Positions 17,670 to 26,632 of a stretch of DNA of 64,000 nt are shown piece by piece; the first letter of the stretch is position 1, and each line of letters opens with the position of its first letter. Below the pieces are notes generated by a model, which was not told the origin of the DNA, did no database searches, and saw only the letters and a list, made by a program, of their open reading frames with translations. Position numbers and translations under genes: made by a program. Source of the DNA: Acidobacteriota bacterium (GTDB lineage Bacteria > Acidobacteriota > Terriglobia > Acidiferrales > UBA7541); contig JABCZN010000019.1 in NCBI GenBank assembly GCA_013289665.1, forward strand, positions 31,781-95,780. The letters run 5' to 3'.

Positions 17670-18986
17670 TCATGCCGGGAGGCACTTGGCGATGATGAGG
17701 GTAATGTCGTCGTGCTGCTCGTGGGGGCTGAATCGGCGGACTTCGTCGACGACGGAAGAAAGCAGATCGCAGGGGGCAAGCGAACGGTGGCGGCGCAGGG
17801 CTTCGACCAGGCGCTCTTCGCCAAACTCCTCGCGGTGCGGGCTAAAGGCTTCCGTGACGCCGTCGGTGTACAAGGCGAGGGTGTCGCCGGGATAGAGCTG
17901 GCTTTCCTCGATCTCGCACTCCCATTCCTTGAAAGCGCCAAGAATTGTCGCGGTGGAGCTGAGCCGATCGAGGGAATCATCGGCGCGCAGGAGCAGCGCG
18001 GAGAGATGGCCGCAATTGATGTAACGAAGGCGGCGCGCCGTGTCGTCGTACTCGGCGAAGAACAGCGTGGCGAAAGAGCCGCCGAAAGTGTTCTGGCAGA
18101 AAAGTTGGTTCACGGCGCAGAGGAATCGCTGCGGTTGATCCAAAGCGAGCGCGGACTGGCTGCGAAGATTGGCCTGCAGATTGGCCATCAACAGGGCTGC
18201 CGCGATACCCTTTCCCGAAATGTCGCCAACAATCAGGCCCAGACGCTCCCCGCCCAGGTCGAGAAAATCGTAATAGTCGCCACCGACCTGGCGCGCCTGG
18301 TGGCAAACGCCAGCGTATTCGAGCGTGCGCATGCGGGGAAGCGTCTGCGGAAACAGCCGCGCTTGCACCTGCTGGGCGATTTCGAGTTCCTGGGCGGCCC
18401 GGCGTTCGGCCTCTTGACGGTTGGCGATGGCACGGCGCTGCGTCTCGACCGCATGAGTCACTTCGTCGAAGCTGACGAGCGAAAAAGTGTTGCCGTCGGG
18501 ATCCTGGAAGCGGCTGAAGACGGCGCCCCAAATTGGAGGAGCGTGACGGCCGGAAGCGGCGGCATCACTTGCGAGCGGCGGCTTCGATTGCAAAGCGTGT
18601 TTGAAGCGCCTGAGCCGCGGGTTGGAGAGAAAATGAACGCCGCGCCTGCTCCATTCGCGGAATTTGGCGAGCACGTCTTCGGTGACGAAGGTTACATGGG
18701 AGGCGCGGCCGATTTGTCTGAATTGCTCGGAGTCCCTGCGCGGGACAACCAGTGTGAGGTTGGCCGTGCCATCGGGCGGGCCGACGACGACCCAGGACTG
18801 GCCTGGTTGGGCGGATTCTGTCCGCCCGTCAAAGACGATCTGGAAACCGAGCAGATCCAGGTAGAACTCCAGACTTCGGTCGAGGTTCCGCACATAGACC
18901 ATCACCGACTGCAAGCGCAGGAAAGGCTCCTGGCGCGGCGGGATGCTATTCGCGCTTTCCGGCGGTTCTGGTGCAATGCTTGCCAT
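17670..18986 (-). CDS. VOC (glyoxalase-like) domain fused to SpoIIE/PP2C-type serine phosphatase
   Basis: 438 residues. ATG at 18986 is preferred; a GTG 81 bases upstream extends the frame but sits before the -10-like box. Residues about 20-180 form a VOC fold (LQSVMVYVRNLDRSLEFYLD, LLGFQIVFDG, FSRFQDPDGNTFSLVSFDE). A short coiled coil (about 190-225, RQEAERRAAQELEIAQQVQ) leads to the phosphatase: GGDYYDFLDLGGERLGLIVG with DISGKGIAAALLMA, LYPGDTLALYTDGVTEA and HDDITLII provide the metal-binding aspartates. Known: SpoIIE-type PP2C enzymes dephosphorylate anti-sigma-factor antagonists in partner-switching. Inferred: the VOC part is a ligand sensor rather than an enzyme. No anti-sigma factor or antagonist gene is adjacent. 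It converges with the diguanylate cyclase gene. Confidence 0.88.
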   Translation of the reverse strand: MASIAPEPPESANSIPPRQEPFLRLQSVMVYVRNLDRSLEFYLDLLGFQIVFDGRTESAQPGQSWVVVGPPDGTANLTLVVPRRDSEQFRQIGRASHVTFVTEDVLAKFREWSRRGVHFLSNPRLRRFKHALQSKPPLASDAAASGRHAPPIWGAVFSRFQDPDGNTFSLVSFDEVTHAVETQRRAIANRQEAERRAAQELEIAQQVQARLFPQTLPRMRTLEYAGVCHQARQVGGDYYDFLDLGGERLGLIVGDISGKGIAAALLMANLQANLRSQSALALDQPQRFLCAVNQLFCQNTFGGSFATLFFAEYDDTARRLRYINCGHLSALLLRADDSLDRLSSTATILGAFKEWECEIEESQLYPGDTLALYTDGVTEAFSPHREEFGEERLVEALRRHRSLAPCDLLSSVVDEVRRFSPHEQHDDITLIIAKCLPA

Positions 18987-18992
18987 GGGCGC

Positions 18993-18998
18993 ATTATA
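18993..18998 (-). promoter_or_regulatory. Candidate -10 element placed for a leaderless transcript
   Basis: TATAAT on the minus strand ends only six bases before the ATG at 18986. If it is the -10 box, transcription would begin at or next to the start codon, giving a leaderless mRNA. This fits the absence of a ribosome site there. No good -35 was found. Confidence 0.35.
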
Positions 18999-19218
18999 TA
19001 GGGCCGCGGGATTTTTTATGAGACTGCTTGACCGTCTGGGCGGAGTCGGGAATGACTCGTGCGCCACTTGACTTGGCGACAGGCGCGGCAGCGCGTGGTG
19101 TCCGAACCTGTTCGTATCGTTTTATGCACAATGCCCGGGCAGTGGCCCTTGTCACCACCGCCGCATTGCGTTGGTATAGAAGGGTAGTTTCCAATCCAAT
19201 TGAACCGGCGGGTACTGG

Positions 19219-20076
19219 ATGAAACTCTTCACCTTTTGCTGTGGCGGTGCACTTTGCCTTTTTTCCGCGTTGCCCCTGAAAGCGCAGAGCACCGGGCGGA
19301 TTGACTGCGCGAGGGACGGCGGTTACGTCTACCTTTACAGCTCGATGACCACACTCGAGGTGCGCATGACGCTGCAGTGCGGCGAAGTGTTGCGCATCAC
19401 GGGACGCAGCGATGATTACTATAGCGTGCGGACCGCCGCGGGCGAAGCCGGGTTTGTTCCGCGAACGAGCGTTGTTTTACTGAAGGACCAGACGGGGACC
19501 GGCCTGTCAACGCCGGCGGCGAAGCCGCCAACGCGGGAACGCACCCACTACGATGAGCCGCGCAGCGAGGCGGCTGCGCCCGCGCGTGCTGGCGCGGTTG
19601 CGTTCGCGCTGGCAAACAATACGCCCATCCGCATGAAACTCAGCGAGACGATTTCGTCGGCTACGGCGCATGTGGGGGACGCGGTCGAACTCCTAGTTGT
19701 CGAAGACGTGATTGTCGATGGCGTCACTGTATTGCCCGCTGGCTCGAAGGTGAACGGCGTCATTGCCGAGGCCGAACCCAAAAAGCGTTTTGGCCATGGC
19801 GGCAAGCTGGCTTTCAGCATTACTTCCATGACACTGGCCGACGGAGAGTCCGTCAAGGTGCGCTGCTACCAGGAAGCCTCCGGATCTTCGAACACCTCAG
19901 CGGACGCGGTTTTGCCGCTCAGTTCGGGCAAGGATGTTGCGATCCCGAAGGACTTGGAATTCACGGCCCTTGTCGACGGAGAAGTGCGTCTGAAACGCGA
20001 AGGTTTTGAGAATCTGAAAATTCATCCGGTCACCTCGCCCGCCACAACCGTTCAAAAATCCGAACCGGCGCACTGA
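19219..20076 (+). CDS. Exported SH3-domain protein with C-terminal beta module
   Basis: 285 residues with a signal peptide (hydrophobic CCGGALCLFSALPL, cleavage near LKAQ). Residues about 27-88 look like a bacterial SH3 domain (YVYLYSSMTTLEVRM, YYSVRTAAGEAGFVPRTSV). After a charged linker, residues about 125-235 form a beta-rich module (NNTPIRMKLSETISSATAHV, VDGVTVLPAGSKVNGVIAEA, GGKLAFSITSMTLADGESVK) whose order of elements matches the C-terminal module of the BON lipoprotein at 1367 and recalls TrbI/VirB10-like barrels. Known: bacterial SH3 domains often bind peptidoglycan. Inferred: a periplasmic or cell-wall-associated protein of unknown function. It diverges from the phosphatase gene and precedes secA. 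Confidence 0.7.
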   Translation: MKLFTFCCGGALCLFSALPLKAQSTGRIDCARDGGYVYLYSSMTTLEVRMTLQCGEVLRITGRSDDYYSVRTAAGEAGFVPRTSVVLLKDQTGTGLSTPAAKPPTRERTHYDEPRSEAAAPARAGAVAFALANNTPIRMKLSETISSATAHVGDAVELLVVEDVIVDGVTVLPAGSKVNGVIAEAEPKKRFGHGGKLAFSITSMTLADGESVKVRCYQEASGSSNTSADAVLPLSSGKDVAIPKDLEFTALVDGEVRLKREGFENLKIHPVTSPATTVQKSEPAH

Positions 20077-20164
20077 TTTCCCACCCGGCCAGCCCCAAAC
20101 TGCTTGCTTCAGGATCGATTGTTGCAAGCAATCAACCCGCAACGCTTCCAAGGGGCGGTGTTTC

Positions 20165-20194
20165 TTGGCGGGAGCGCGCCTGACCAGTTACAAT
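20165..20194 (+). promoter_or_regulatory. Candidate sigma70-type promoter of secA
   Basis: TTGGCG at 20165-20170 and TACAAT at 20189-20194 are separated by 18 bases. Transcription would start near 20201, about 70 bases before the secA start codon. The match is 4/6 and 5/6 to consensus; the location is right but no other support exists. Confidence 0.45.
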
Positions 20195-20271
20195 GAATTG
20201 TTTGGGTGGTGCGGCTGGAGTGAGCGGGGCCGCGAGCTTTCATACCCCCGTCAGGAGACGGCGAACCTTCC

Positions 20272-23253
20272 ATGGATTTAGCCAAGGCAGTTGACGGCGT
20301 TATCGCCCGATTTATCGGGACCAAGCACGAGCGCGACCTGAAAAAGCTGGAGCCGCTGGTTGCTGCGATCAATCGGCAGGAACCGGAAGTGCAAGCGTAC
20401 GGCGACGAGCAACTGAAGGAACGCTTCGCGGCGCTGCGGACGCAGGTACAGGAGCAGTTGAAGGACGCGGATCCCGCCGAACCCACCTATAAGGAGGAAT
20501 TGCAGAAGGCGCTGGTGGATGCGATTGTGCCCGCATTTGCGCTGGTGCGCGAGGCCGGGCGGCGATTCCTGAAGATGCGGCATTTCGACGTGCAGTTGAT
20601 CGGCGGAATGGTGCTGAACGACGGGAAAATCGCCGAAATGAAGACGGGCGAAGGGAAGACGCTGGTGGCGACACTGCCCGCGGCTCTGAACGCGCTGGCA
20701 GGGCGCGGCGTGCACATCGTGACGGTGAACGATTACCTGGCGCGGCGCGACGCGGAGTGGATGAGCCCGCTCTATAAGGCGCTGGGACTGACGGTCGGCG
20801 TGATCGTGCACGACCTCGATGACGTGCAGCGCCGCGCGGCTTATGCGGCGGACCTGACCTACGGCACGAACAACGAGTTTGGATTCGATTACCTGCGCGA
20901 CAACATGAAGTACGATCTCGCGAGCTGCGTGCAACGCGGGCACCAGTTTGCGATTGTGGACGAGGTGGACTCGATCCTGATTGACGAGGCGCGGACGCCG
21001 CTGATTATTTCCGGGCCATCGGAAGAATCCACGGACAAGTATTTCAAGATCGACAAGATTATTCCCAAACTGATCCAGGACATTGATTACACGCTCGATG
21101 AAAAGCACCGTACGGCTACTTTGACGGAAGAAGGTGTGAGCAAGTGCGAGCGGCTGCTGGGGCTGGGGAATTTGTACGACCCCGCGCACATGGAGCAGAT
21201 TCACCACGTTTACCAGGCACTGCGGGCGCATACGCTCTACAAGCGCGATGTGGATTACGTGGTGAAAGACGGCGAAGTGATCATCGTTGACGAGTTCACC
21301 GGGCGGCAGATGCCGGGGCGGCGGTGGTCAGACGGCTTGCACCAGGCGGTCGAAGCCAAAGAAGGCGTGAAGATCGAGCGGGAAAACCAGACCCTGGCGA
21401 CGATCACCTTTCAGAACTATTTCCGCATGTATAAGAAGCTGGCCGGCATGACCGGAACGGCGGAGACCGAAGCGGCGGAGTTCGGAAAGATTTACAACCT
21501 GGACGTGGTGGTGATCCCCACCAACCGCACGCTGATCCGCAAGGAACACGCGGACGTGGTGTACCGCACGGAGACGGAAAAGTTTGAAGCGGTCGTGAAC
21601 GGGATCTTGCAGGAAGACAATTCACTGGCAAACGGAATCCGGCACTATCACGAACGCGGGCAGCCCGTGCTGGTGGGCACGATTTCCATCGAGAAGTCGG
21701 AAACGATTGCGGAGATTCTGAAAAAGGCCGGAGTGCCGCACCAGGTGCTCAACGCCAAGCAGCATGAGCGCGAATCGCGCATCGTGGCGCAGGCGGGACG
21801 CAAGGGCGCGGTGACCGTGGCGACGAACATGGCCGGCCGCGGCACAGACATCCTGCTGGGCGGGAATCCTGAGGCCATGACCCGCGAGCACTTTTTGAAG
21901 GACAAGCTGGCGATACCATACGCGGCCGCGCCGGCGGTGATCGGCGTGGACAGCACGAATGGGGACGCGCCGGCGGCAGCGGCTGTGCCGATGGTTTTGT
22001 TTCAGCACGAAGGAAAGATTTTTCAGGTGCCGAAAGATCACTGGGATCCGATGTACCAGCAGTTCGCGGATCAATGTAAAGCGGAGCACGACGATGTGGT
22101 GGCGCTCGGCGGCTTGCACATTCTGGGCACCGAGCGGCACGAAGCGCGGCGCATTGACAACCAGCTGCGCGGGCGCGCGGGACGCCAGGGCGACCCGGGA
22201 TCTTCGCGATTCTTTTTGTCGCTCGAAGACGACTTGATGCGGATTTTCGGGGGTGAGCGCGTCAAGCAGATGATGTTCCGGCTGGGGATGACGGAAGGCG
22301 TGCCGATCGAGTCGCGGCTGATTTCAAACCGCATCGAGAACGCCCAGAAGTCCGTGGAAGCGCAGAACTTCGATGCGCGCAAGCACCTGCTCGAATACGA
22401 CGACGTGATGAACAAGCAGCGCGAAACAATTTATGCGATTCGCCGCTCGGCGCTGGAAGGAAAAGACCAGCGGGATTATGTGTTGGGAATTGCGGAAGAC
22501 GTGGCGCGCGAACTGGTGGAAACGTATTGCCCGCGCGAGCAGCATCCCGGGCAGTGGAACACCACGCAGTTGCTGGCCGAGGTGAACAGCCAGTTCGGAT
22601 TCGACGCGAAGGCCATGGGCGCGGACCCGGCGGCTCTGAATCATGATGAACTTGCCGAAGCGCTGGCGGAAGCGGTGAAGACGCGCTACGCGGAGAAGGA
22701 AAAGCAGTTCAGTCCGGATTTACTGCGCTGGCTGGAGCGGCGAATCATTCTGGACGTGGTGGATACGCAGTGGAAGGACCACCTGCTCTCGCTTGACCAC
22801 TTGAAGGAAGGGATCGGGCTGCGCGGCTACGGGCAAAAAGATCCGCTGGTCGAATTCAAGAAGGAAGCGTTCATTTTGTTTGAGGACATGATGGCGCGAA
22901 TCGACAACGAGACGGTGCGGTATCTCTACCACGTGCAGATTCAGCAGGGAGAGGCTCCGCCGCCGGCGTCAAGGGAACCTCAGCCGGAGCCGCCACGCCA
23001 TCGCCCGCCGAGTGCGGTCGCAGCAGCAGCTAGCGCTGCGGCACGTGCAGAAGAGCCTCCGGCGCAGAGATTGCCGGATTTTGCGCGTGCGCTCGAGAAG
23101 CGGCAGGAACGGCAGCAGAAGGATTTGCAGTTTCAAACCGGGGCGGCGCAGGCGGAGGCTCCGAAGCCGGTGCGTGCCGGGGCAAAAGTCGGACGCAATG
23201 ATCCCTGCCCTTGCGGCTCGGGGAAAAAGTATAAGAAGTGCCACGGGGGCTGA
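20272..23253 (+). CDS. secA: Preprotein translocase ATPase SecA
   Basis: 993 residues. SecA is the motor that drives unfolded preproteins through SecYEG. Seen: Walker A MKTGEGKT at about 122-129, Walker B IVDEVDSILIDEARTP near 228, the preprotein cross-linking region, the second helicase half (TNMAGRGTDILLGG; GRAGRQGDPGSSRFFLS), the helical scaffold, a low-complexity Ala/Pro/Arg linker, and the C-terminal zinc-binding SEC-C motif (GRNDPCPCGSGKKYKKCH) that contacts SecB and lipids. There is an insertion of roughly 70 residues after LLGGNPEAMT, a position where SecA length commonly varies. AGGAG lies 13-16 bases before the ATG. It is followed on the same strand by mrp after 128 bp. Confidence 0.98.
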   Translation: MDLAKAVDGVIARFIGTKHERDLKKLEPLVAAINRQEPEVQAYGDEQLKERFAALRTQVQEQLKDADPAEPTYKEELQKALVDAIVPAFALVREAGRRFLKMRHFDVQLIGGMVLNDGKIAEMKTGEGKTLVATLPAALNALAGRGVHIVTVNDYLARRDAEWMSPLYKALGLTVGVIVHDLDDVQRRAAYAADLTYGTNNEFGFDYLRDNMKYDLASCVQRGHQFAIVDEVDSILIDEARTPLIISGPSEESTDKYFKIDKIIPKLIQDIDYTLDEKHRTATLTEEGVSKCERLLGLGNLYDPAHMEQIHHVYQALRAHTLYKRDVDYVVKDGEVIIVDEFTGRQMPGRRWSDGLHQAVEAKEGVKIERENQTLATITFQNYFRMYKKLAGMTGTAETEAAEFGKIYNLDVVVIPTNRTLIRKEHADVVYRTETEKFEAVVNGILQEDNSLANGIRHYHERGQPVLVGTISIEKSETIAEILKKAGVPHQVLNAKQHERESRIVAQAGRKGAVTVATNMAGRGTDILLGGNPEAMTREHFLKDKLAIPYAAAPAVIGVDSTNGDAPAAAAVPMVLFQHEGKIFQVPKDHWDPMYQQFADQCKAEHDDVVALGGLHILGTERHEARRIDNQLRGRAGRQGDPGSSRFFLSLEDDLMRIFGGERVKQMMFRLGMTEGVPIESRLISNRIENAQKSVEAQNFDARKHLLEYDDVMNKQRETIYAIRRSALEGKDQRDYVLGIAEDVARELVETYCPREQHPGQWNTTQLLAEVNSQFGFDAKAMGADPAALNHDELAEALAEAVKTRYAEKEKQFSPDLLRWLERRIILDVVDTQWKDHLLSLDHLKEGIGLRGYGQKDPLVEFKKEAFILFEDMMARIDNETVRYLYHVQIQQGEAPPPASREPQPEPPRHRPPSAVAAAASAAARAEEPPAQRLPDFARALEKRQERQQKDLQFQTGAAQAEAPKPVRAGAKVGRNDPCPCGSGKKYKKCHGG

Positions 23254-23381
23254 GGAAGTGACTGGGAACTGGTAACTGGTGAATGGCGAGTCGGCTCCAA
23301 TCGGTGAATTTTTGCAAGCTTTCGAACTAAAAACGAACAACGAACACAGTACGCCTGAGATTCAGGAAGCGAAGAGGACAC

Positions 23382-24230
23382 ATGCCGCCAGCAACAATGC
23401 CGGGCCAGCAGCCGACGCCGCAGCGACAGGGGATACCAGGGGTGAAGAACCTTGTAGCGGTGGCGAGCGGAAAAGGCGGCGTAGGAAAAACCACCGTTGC
23501 CGTGAACCTGGCGCTGGCACTCGCGAATCTGGGCCACAAAGTCGGCTTGCTGGACGCGGATGTGTACGGGCCGAACGTGCCGATCATGCTGGGCTCGACA
23601 GAGGAGCCGATGGCTACGGCGCAGCAGCGGATTATCCCCGTGGACGCGCAAGGCGTGAAGATGATTTCGATGGGCTTGCTCAATCCCGGCGACAAACCGG
23701 TGATCTGGCGCGGACCGATGTTGCACAGCGTGATCACGCAATTTCTGCGCAGCGTTGAATGGGGCGAGCTGGATTATCTGGTGATCGATCTGCCGCCGGG
23801 AACGGGCGATGTGCAGCTGACGCTGATCCAGACGGTGGCGGTGACGGGGGCTGTCGTGGTGACGACGCCTTCGCTGGTGGCGGTGGCGGATGTCCGCAAG
23901 GCGATTGAGATGTTCCGCCAGGTGAATGTCGAGGTGCTCGGCGTCGTGGAAAACATGAGCACGTTCAGTTGCCCGCATTGCGGCAAGGCGGTGGATATTT
24001 TTGGCCATGGCGAGGGCACGAAGACGGCGGTTGCTTACGGCGTGCCGGTGCTCGGAGAAATTGAAATTGATCCGCGCATCCGGATGGGCGGAGATACCGG
24101 CAACCCCGTGGCGGCCGGGGGAGAATCTGCTCCAGCGGCGCTGAGTTTGTATCGCATGGCGAAGGCCGTGAAGGCGCGGCTCGCGGAAGTGGGCGCGACG
24201 TCGACCGGACCTGCGGTGGAGATTGATTGA
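23382..24230 (+). CDS. mrp: Mrp/NBP35-family ATP-binding iron-sulfur carrier protein
   Basis: 282 residues. Known: Mrp/ApbC/NBP35 proteins are P-loop NTPases that hold a bridging Fe-S cluster between two subunits and deliver it to apo-enzymes. Seen: deviant Walker A GKGGVGKT at about 30-37, LLDADVYGPNVPIMLG, VIDLPPGTGD, and the cluster-binding CPHC at about 197-200 followed by VDIFG. The N-terminal MIP18/DUF59 domain found in many bacterial Mrp proteins is absent; the chain begins with a short Pro/Gln-rich tail. The spacer before it contains the low-complexity motif GGGAACTGGTAACTGGTG also typical of other spacers here. Confidence 0.93.
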   Translation: MPPATMPGQQPTPQRQGIPGVKNLVAVASGKGGVGKTTVAVNLALALANLGHKVGLLDADVYGPNVPIMLGSTEEPMATAQQRIIPVDAQGVKMISMGLLNPGDKPVIWRGPMLHSVITQFLRSVEWGELDYLVIDLPPGTGDVQLTLIQTVAVTGAVVVTTPSLVAVADVRKAIEMFRQVNVEVLGVVENMSTFSCPHCGKAVDIFGHGEGTKTAVAYGVPVLGEIEIDPRIRMGGDTGNPVAAGGESAPAALSLYRMAKAVKARLAEVGATSTGPAVEID

Positions 24231-24263
24231 ATCTGTGACGCAAGCGGAGGGCCCAGGAGCAGG

Positions 24264-24485
24264 CTAGTCGCGGGGCGCGGAAGAATTTGGGATTGGAAGT
24301 ATGCCGCTGGCGGAAGATCCAGCGGCTTTTATTTTTTCAAGGAGACAGGCGCGGCAGAGGCAGCCTGCGGATCGCGCGTCGCCGGCGGGCATCGGGATGA
24401 CGTGAGGCAGCTCGGCGCACCAGCAGCCTGCCTCTTTCTGACAAGTCATGGGCGCATTGCACTGGGAGCAGCGGGTTTCCACCAT
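24264..24485 (-). CDS. Small cysteine-rich CWC-family protein
   Basis: 73 residues on the strand opposite to its neighbours. Cysteine pairs RCSQCNAP, GCWCAELP and GCLCRACLLEK match the cysteine-rich CWC family, likely a small metal-binding protein. The frame extends much further upstream across the carbonic-anhydrase gene, but that extension has no domain features, and the internal ATG at 24485 gives the family's usual short length. No clear ribosome site. It sits between the convergent mrp gene and the divergent carbonic-anhydrase-like gene. Confidence 0.7.
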   Translation of the reverse strand: MVETRCSQCNAPMTCQKEAGCWCAELPHVIPMPAGDARSAGCLCRACLLEKIKAAGSSASGILPIPNSSAPRD

Positions 24486-24671
24486 GAAATTATGGCCCGA
24501 ACTGTGGCGGGCGTCCAGCAGAGGACAAATTGGTGCGCGAGGCGCTCGTGGTTTTCTTGTCAGCGGGGCGAAGCGGATGCTATCTTGAAGTGTTCGCGGA
24601 GCGTCGGCTGAGCTCGCGGGAGCCGTGTATTTCATGCTCCTGCAATCACTTACGGGAAATTCTGATTCTTG

Positions 24672-25238
24672 ATGCGCACACCAGATATCCGTCCATACAA
24701 AGGCAAATTCCCGCAGATTGCGGCGTCGGCCTACATTGACCCGGCGGCGGTGGTCGTCGGGGACGTGATGATCGGCGAGGAGTCGAGCGTGTGGCCAATG
24801 ACCGTGGTGCGCGGGGATGTGCACCATATCCGGATCGGGAAGCGAACGAACATTCAGGACGGGTGCGTCCTGCACGTGATGAAGGACGAGTATCCGATGG
24901 TGCTGGGGGATCAAGTAACCGTGGGGCACTCGGTGACTCTGCACGGGTGCACGATTCATTCGCACGTTTTGATTGGGATGGGTTCGATTATTTTGAACGG
25001 GGCGGTGATTGGCGAGAATTCGATTATTGCGGCGGGGACTTTGATCACCGAGCGAACCGTGATTCCGGCTGGAAGTCTGGTGATGGGTTCGCCAGGCAAA
25101 GTGAAAAGAGAATTGACGGAGGCGGACTGCGAATCGATTGGCAAATATGCGGAGCGGTATTCGGGGTACCGGGAAATTTACCGCGAGGAAGCGGCCGGGC
25201 GCGGGGAACGGATTGATTGGAGCGAGTTGGAAGGTTGA
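24672..25238 (+). CDS. Gamma carbonic anhydrase-like hexapeptide-repeat protein
   Basis: 188 residues from ATG at 24672 (a TTG directly before it is also possible). A left-handed beta-helix built from hexapeptide repeats (VVVGDVMIGEESSVWP, VRGDVHHIRIGKRTNIQDG, AVIGENSIIAAGTLI) resembles YrdA/PaaY-type trimers. Histidines in VLHV, VGHS and TLHG occupy the three metal-binding positions. The C-terminal helix (ESIGKYAERYSGYREIYREE) is typical. Known: members bind zinc or iron, and some are carbonic anhydrases; many have no proven activity. Inferred: cytoplasmic, metal-binding; substrate uncertain. The end lies 29 bases before the hisS start, so the genes are probably co-transcribed. Confidence 0.9.
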   Translation: MRTPDIRPYKGKFPQIAASAYIDPAAVVVGDVMIGEESSVWPMTVVRGDVHHIRIGKRTNIQDGCVLHVMKDEYPMVLGDQVTVGHSVTLHGCTIHSHVLIGMGSIILNGAVIGENSIIAAGTLITERTVIPAGSLVMGSPGKVKRELTEADCESIGKYAERYSGYREIYREEAAGRGERIDWSELEG

Positions 25239-25267
25239 ACGGGGCGGGAGCGGCATTCCAGGGACTC

Positions 25268-26584
25268 ATGGCAGAGAAAAAGAAATTCCAGGCAATCAAG
25301 GGCACGCGGGATTTGCTTCCGCCGGATACGGAGCTGTGGAACCGGGTGGAGCAGACGGCGCGCGAGGTGTTCGGCACCTTTGGATTTGGCGAAATACGCC
25401 CGCCGATTTTTGAGCCGACAGAATTGTTTGCGCGTTCGATTGGGATGGATACCGACGTTGTCGGCAAAGAGATGTATTCGTTTGAAGATCGCGACGAAAC
25501 CTCAGTGAGTTTGCGACCCGAGGCGACGGCATCGGTTTGCCGCGCGTATATCGAGCATGGAATGCATGCCTGGCCGCAGCCGGTGAAACTGTATTACACG
25601 GGGCCGATGTTCCGGCGGGAGCGGCCGCAGAAGGGGAGATACCGGCAATTTTATCAGATTGGGGCGGAAGTGCTGGAGATGGTGCCGCCGAACCAGGACC
25701 CCGCGAAAAACATCGGGAAAGACGCGGCGGTGGACGCGGAAGTGATCGAGATGGTGATGGCGTTTTTCGCTCGGTCCGGCCTTGAAGGGGTGGAGCTCGC
25801 GATCAATTCGATTGGGGATCGCCAGTGCCGGCCGAAGTATGTGGAGTTGCTGCGCGCTGAATTGATGAAGGTGAAAGACAAGCTGGGGCCGGACAGCCAG
25901 CGGCGGATTCTGACGAATCCGCTGCGGGTGCTGGATTCGAAACTGGAGAGCGAGCAGGGAATTATCGCGGGGCTGCCGCGGATTTCAGATCACTTGTGCG
26001 CGAACTGCGCGGCGCAGTATGCGGAACTGAAGCGGCAGTTGGGGATGCGCGGCGTGCCGTACGCGGAGAATTGGCGGCTGGTGCGCGGGCTGGACTACTA
26101 CATGCGGACGACGTTTGAAATCACCGCGCGGGGATTGGGTTCGCAGAATGCGGTGTGCGGCGGCGGGCGGTATGATGGGCTGGTGGAATTGCTGGGTGGG
26201 CCGCCGACAAAGGGAATTGGATTCGCAATTGGCGAAGACCGGTTGATTTTGTCGCTCGAAGAAGCGGGCAAGGGCGGCGCGGCCCTGGGGCGCGACGTTT
26301 TTGTGGCGTGGATGGGTGAGCAAGCGCAGGGGGCGGCGATTCTGGCGGCACAGAAGCTGCGGGCGTCGGGATTTCGCGTAGAACTGCCGCCGGTGGAACA
26401 GAAATTCGGGAAGGCCCTGGGCCAGGCAGACAAACTGGGCGCGAGATACGCGTTGATTCTGGGCGACGACGAGATCAGAACTGGTCAGTGGACAGTGAAG
26501 ACGCTGGCGAGTGGCGAGCAAGCGAAGATGAGCGAGGCGGAGTTTTTGGAGATGTCGCGAAAGGGCAAGCGATTGTCATCCTGA
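25268..26584 (+). CDS. hisS: Histidyl-tRNA synthetase
   Basis: 438 residues. Charges tRNA-His with histidine. ATG at 25268 gives the family-typical start (KFQAIKGTRDLLPPD); the frame is open further upstream into the preceding gene but that part has no features. Class II motif 2 is MFRRERPQKGRYRQFYQIG; histidine-binding motifs are RGLDYYMRTTFEI and CGGGRYDGL; motif 3 is GIGFAIGEDRLIL. The C-terminal anticodon-binding domain follows (about 345-438). Followed by aspS after 48 bases. Confidence 0.97.
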   Translation: MAEKKKFQAIKGTRDLLPPDTELWNRVEQTAREVFGTFGFGEIRPPIFEPTELFARSIGMDTDVVGKEMYSFEDRDETSVSLRPEATASVCRAYIEHGMHAWPQPVKLYYTGPMFRRERPQKGRYRQFYQIGAEVLEMVPPNQDPAKNIGKDAAVDAEVIEMVMAFFARSGLEGVELAINSIGDRQCRPKYVELLRAELMKVKDKLGPDSQRRILTNPLRVLDSKLESEQGIIAGLPRISDHLCANCAAQYAELKRQLGMRGVPYAENWRLVRGLDYYMRTTFEITARGLGSQNAVCGGGRYDGLVELLGGPPTKGIGFAIGEDRLILSLEEAGKGGAALGRDVFVAWMGEQAQGAAILAAQKLRASGFRVELPPVEQKFGKALGQADKLGARYALILGDDEIRTGQWTVKTLASGEQAKMSEAEFLEMSRKGKRLSS

Positions 26585-26632
26585 GCGCACCCGACGAAGC
26601 TGCGCGAAGGAGAAATCCAGGAGAACGAAATC

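Noticed and set aside
17712..19001. 429-codon plus-strand frame across the VOC-SpoIIE gene
   Set aside because: Antisense to clear phosphatase motifs.
24486..25256. Upstream extension of the CWC protein to 330 residues
   Set aside because: The extension is antisense to the gamma carbonic anhydrase-like gene and is Pro/His/Arg-rich without features.
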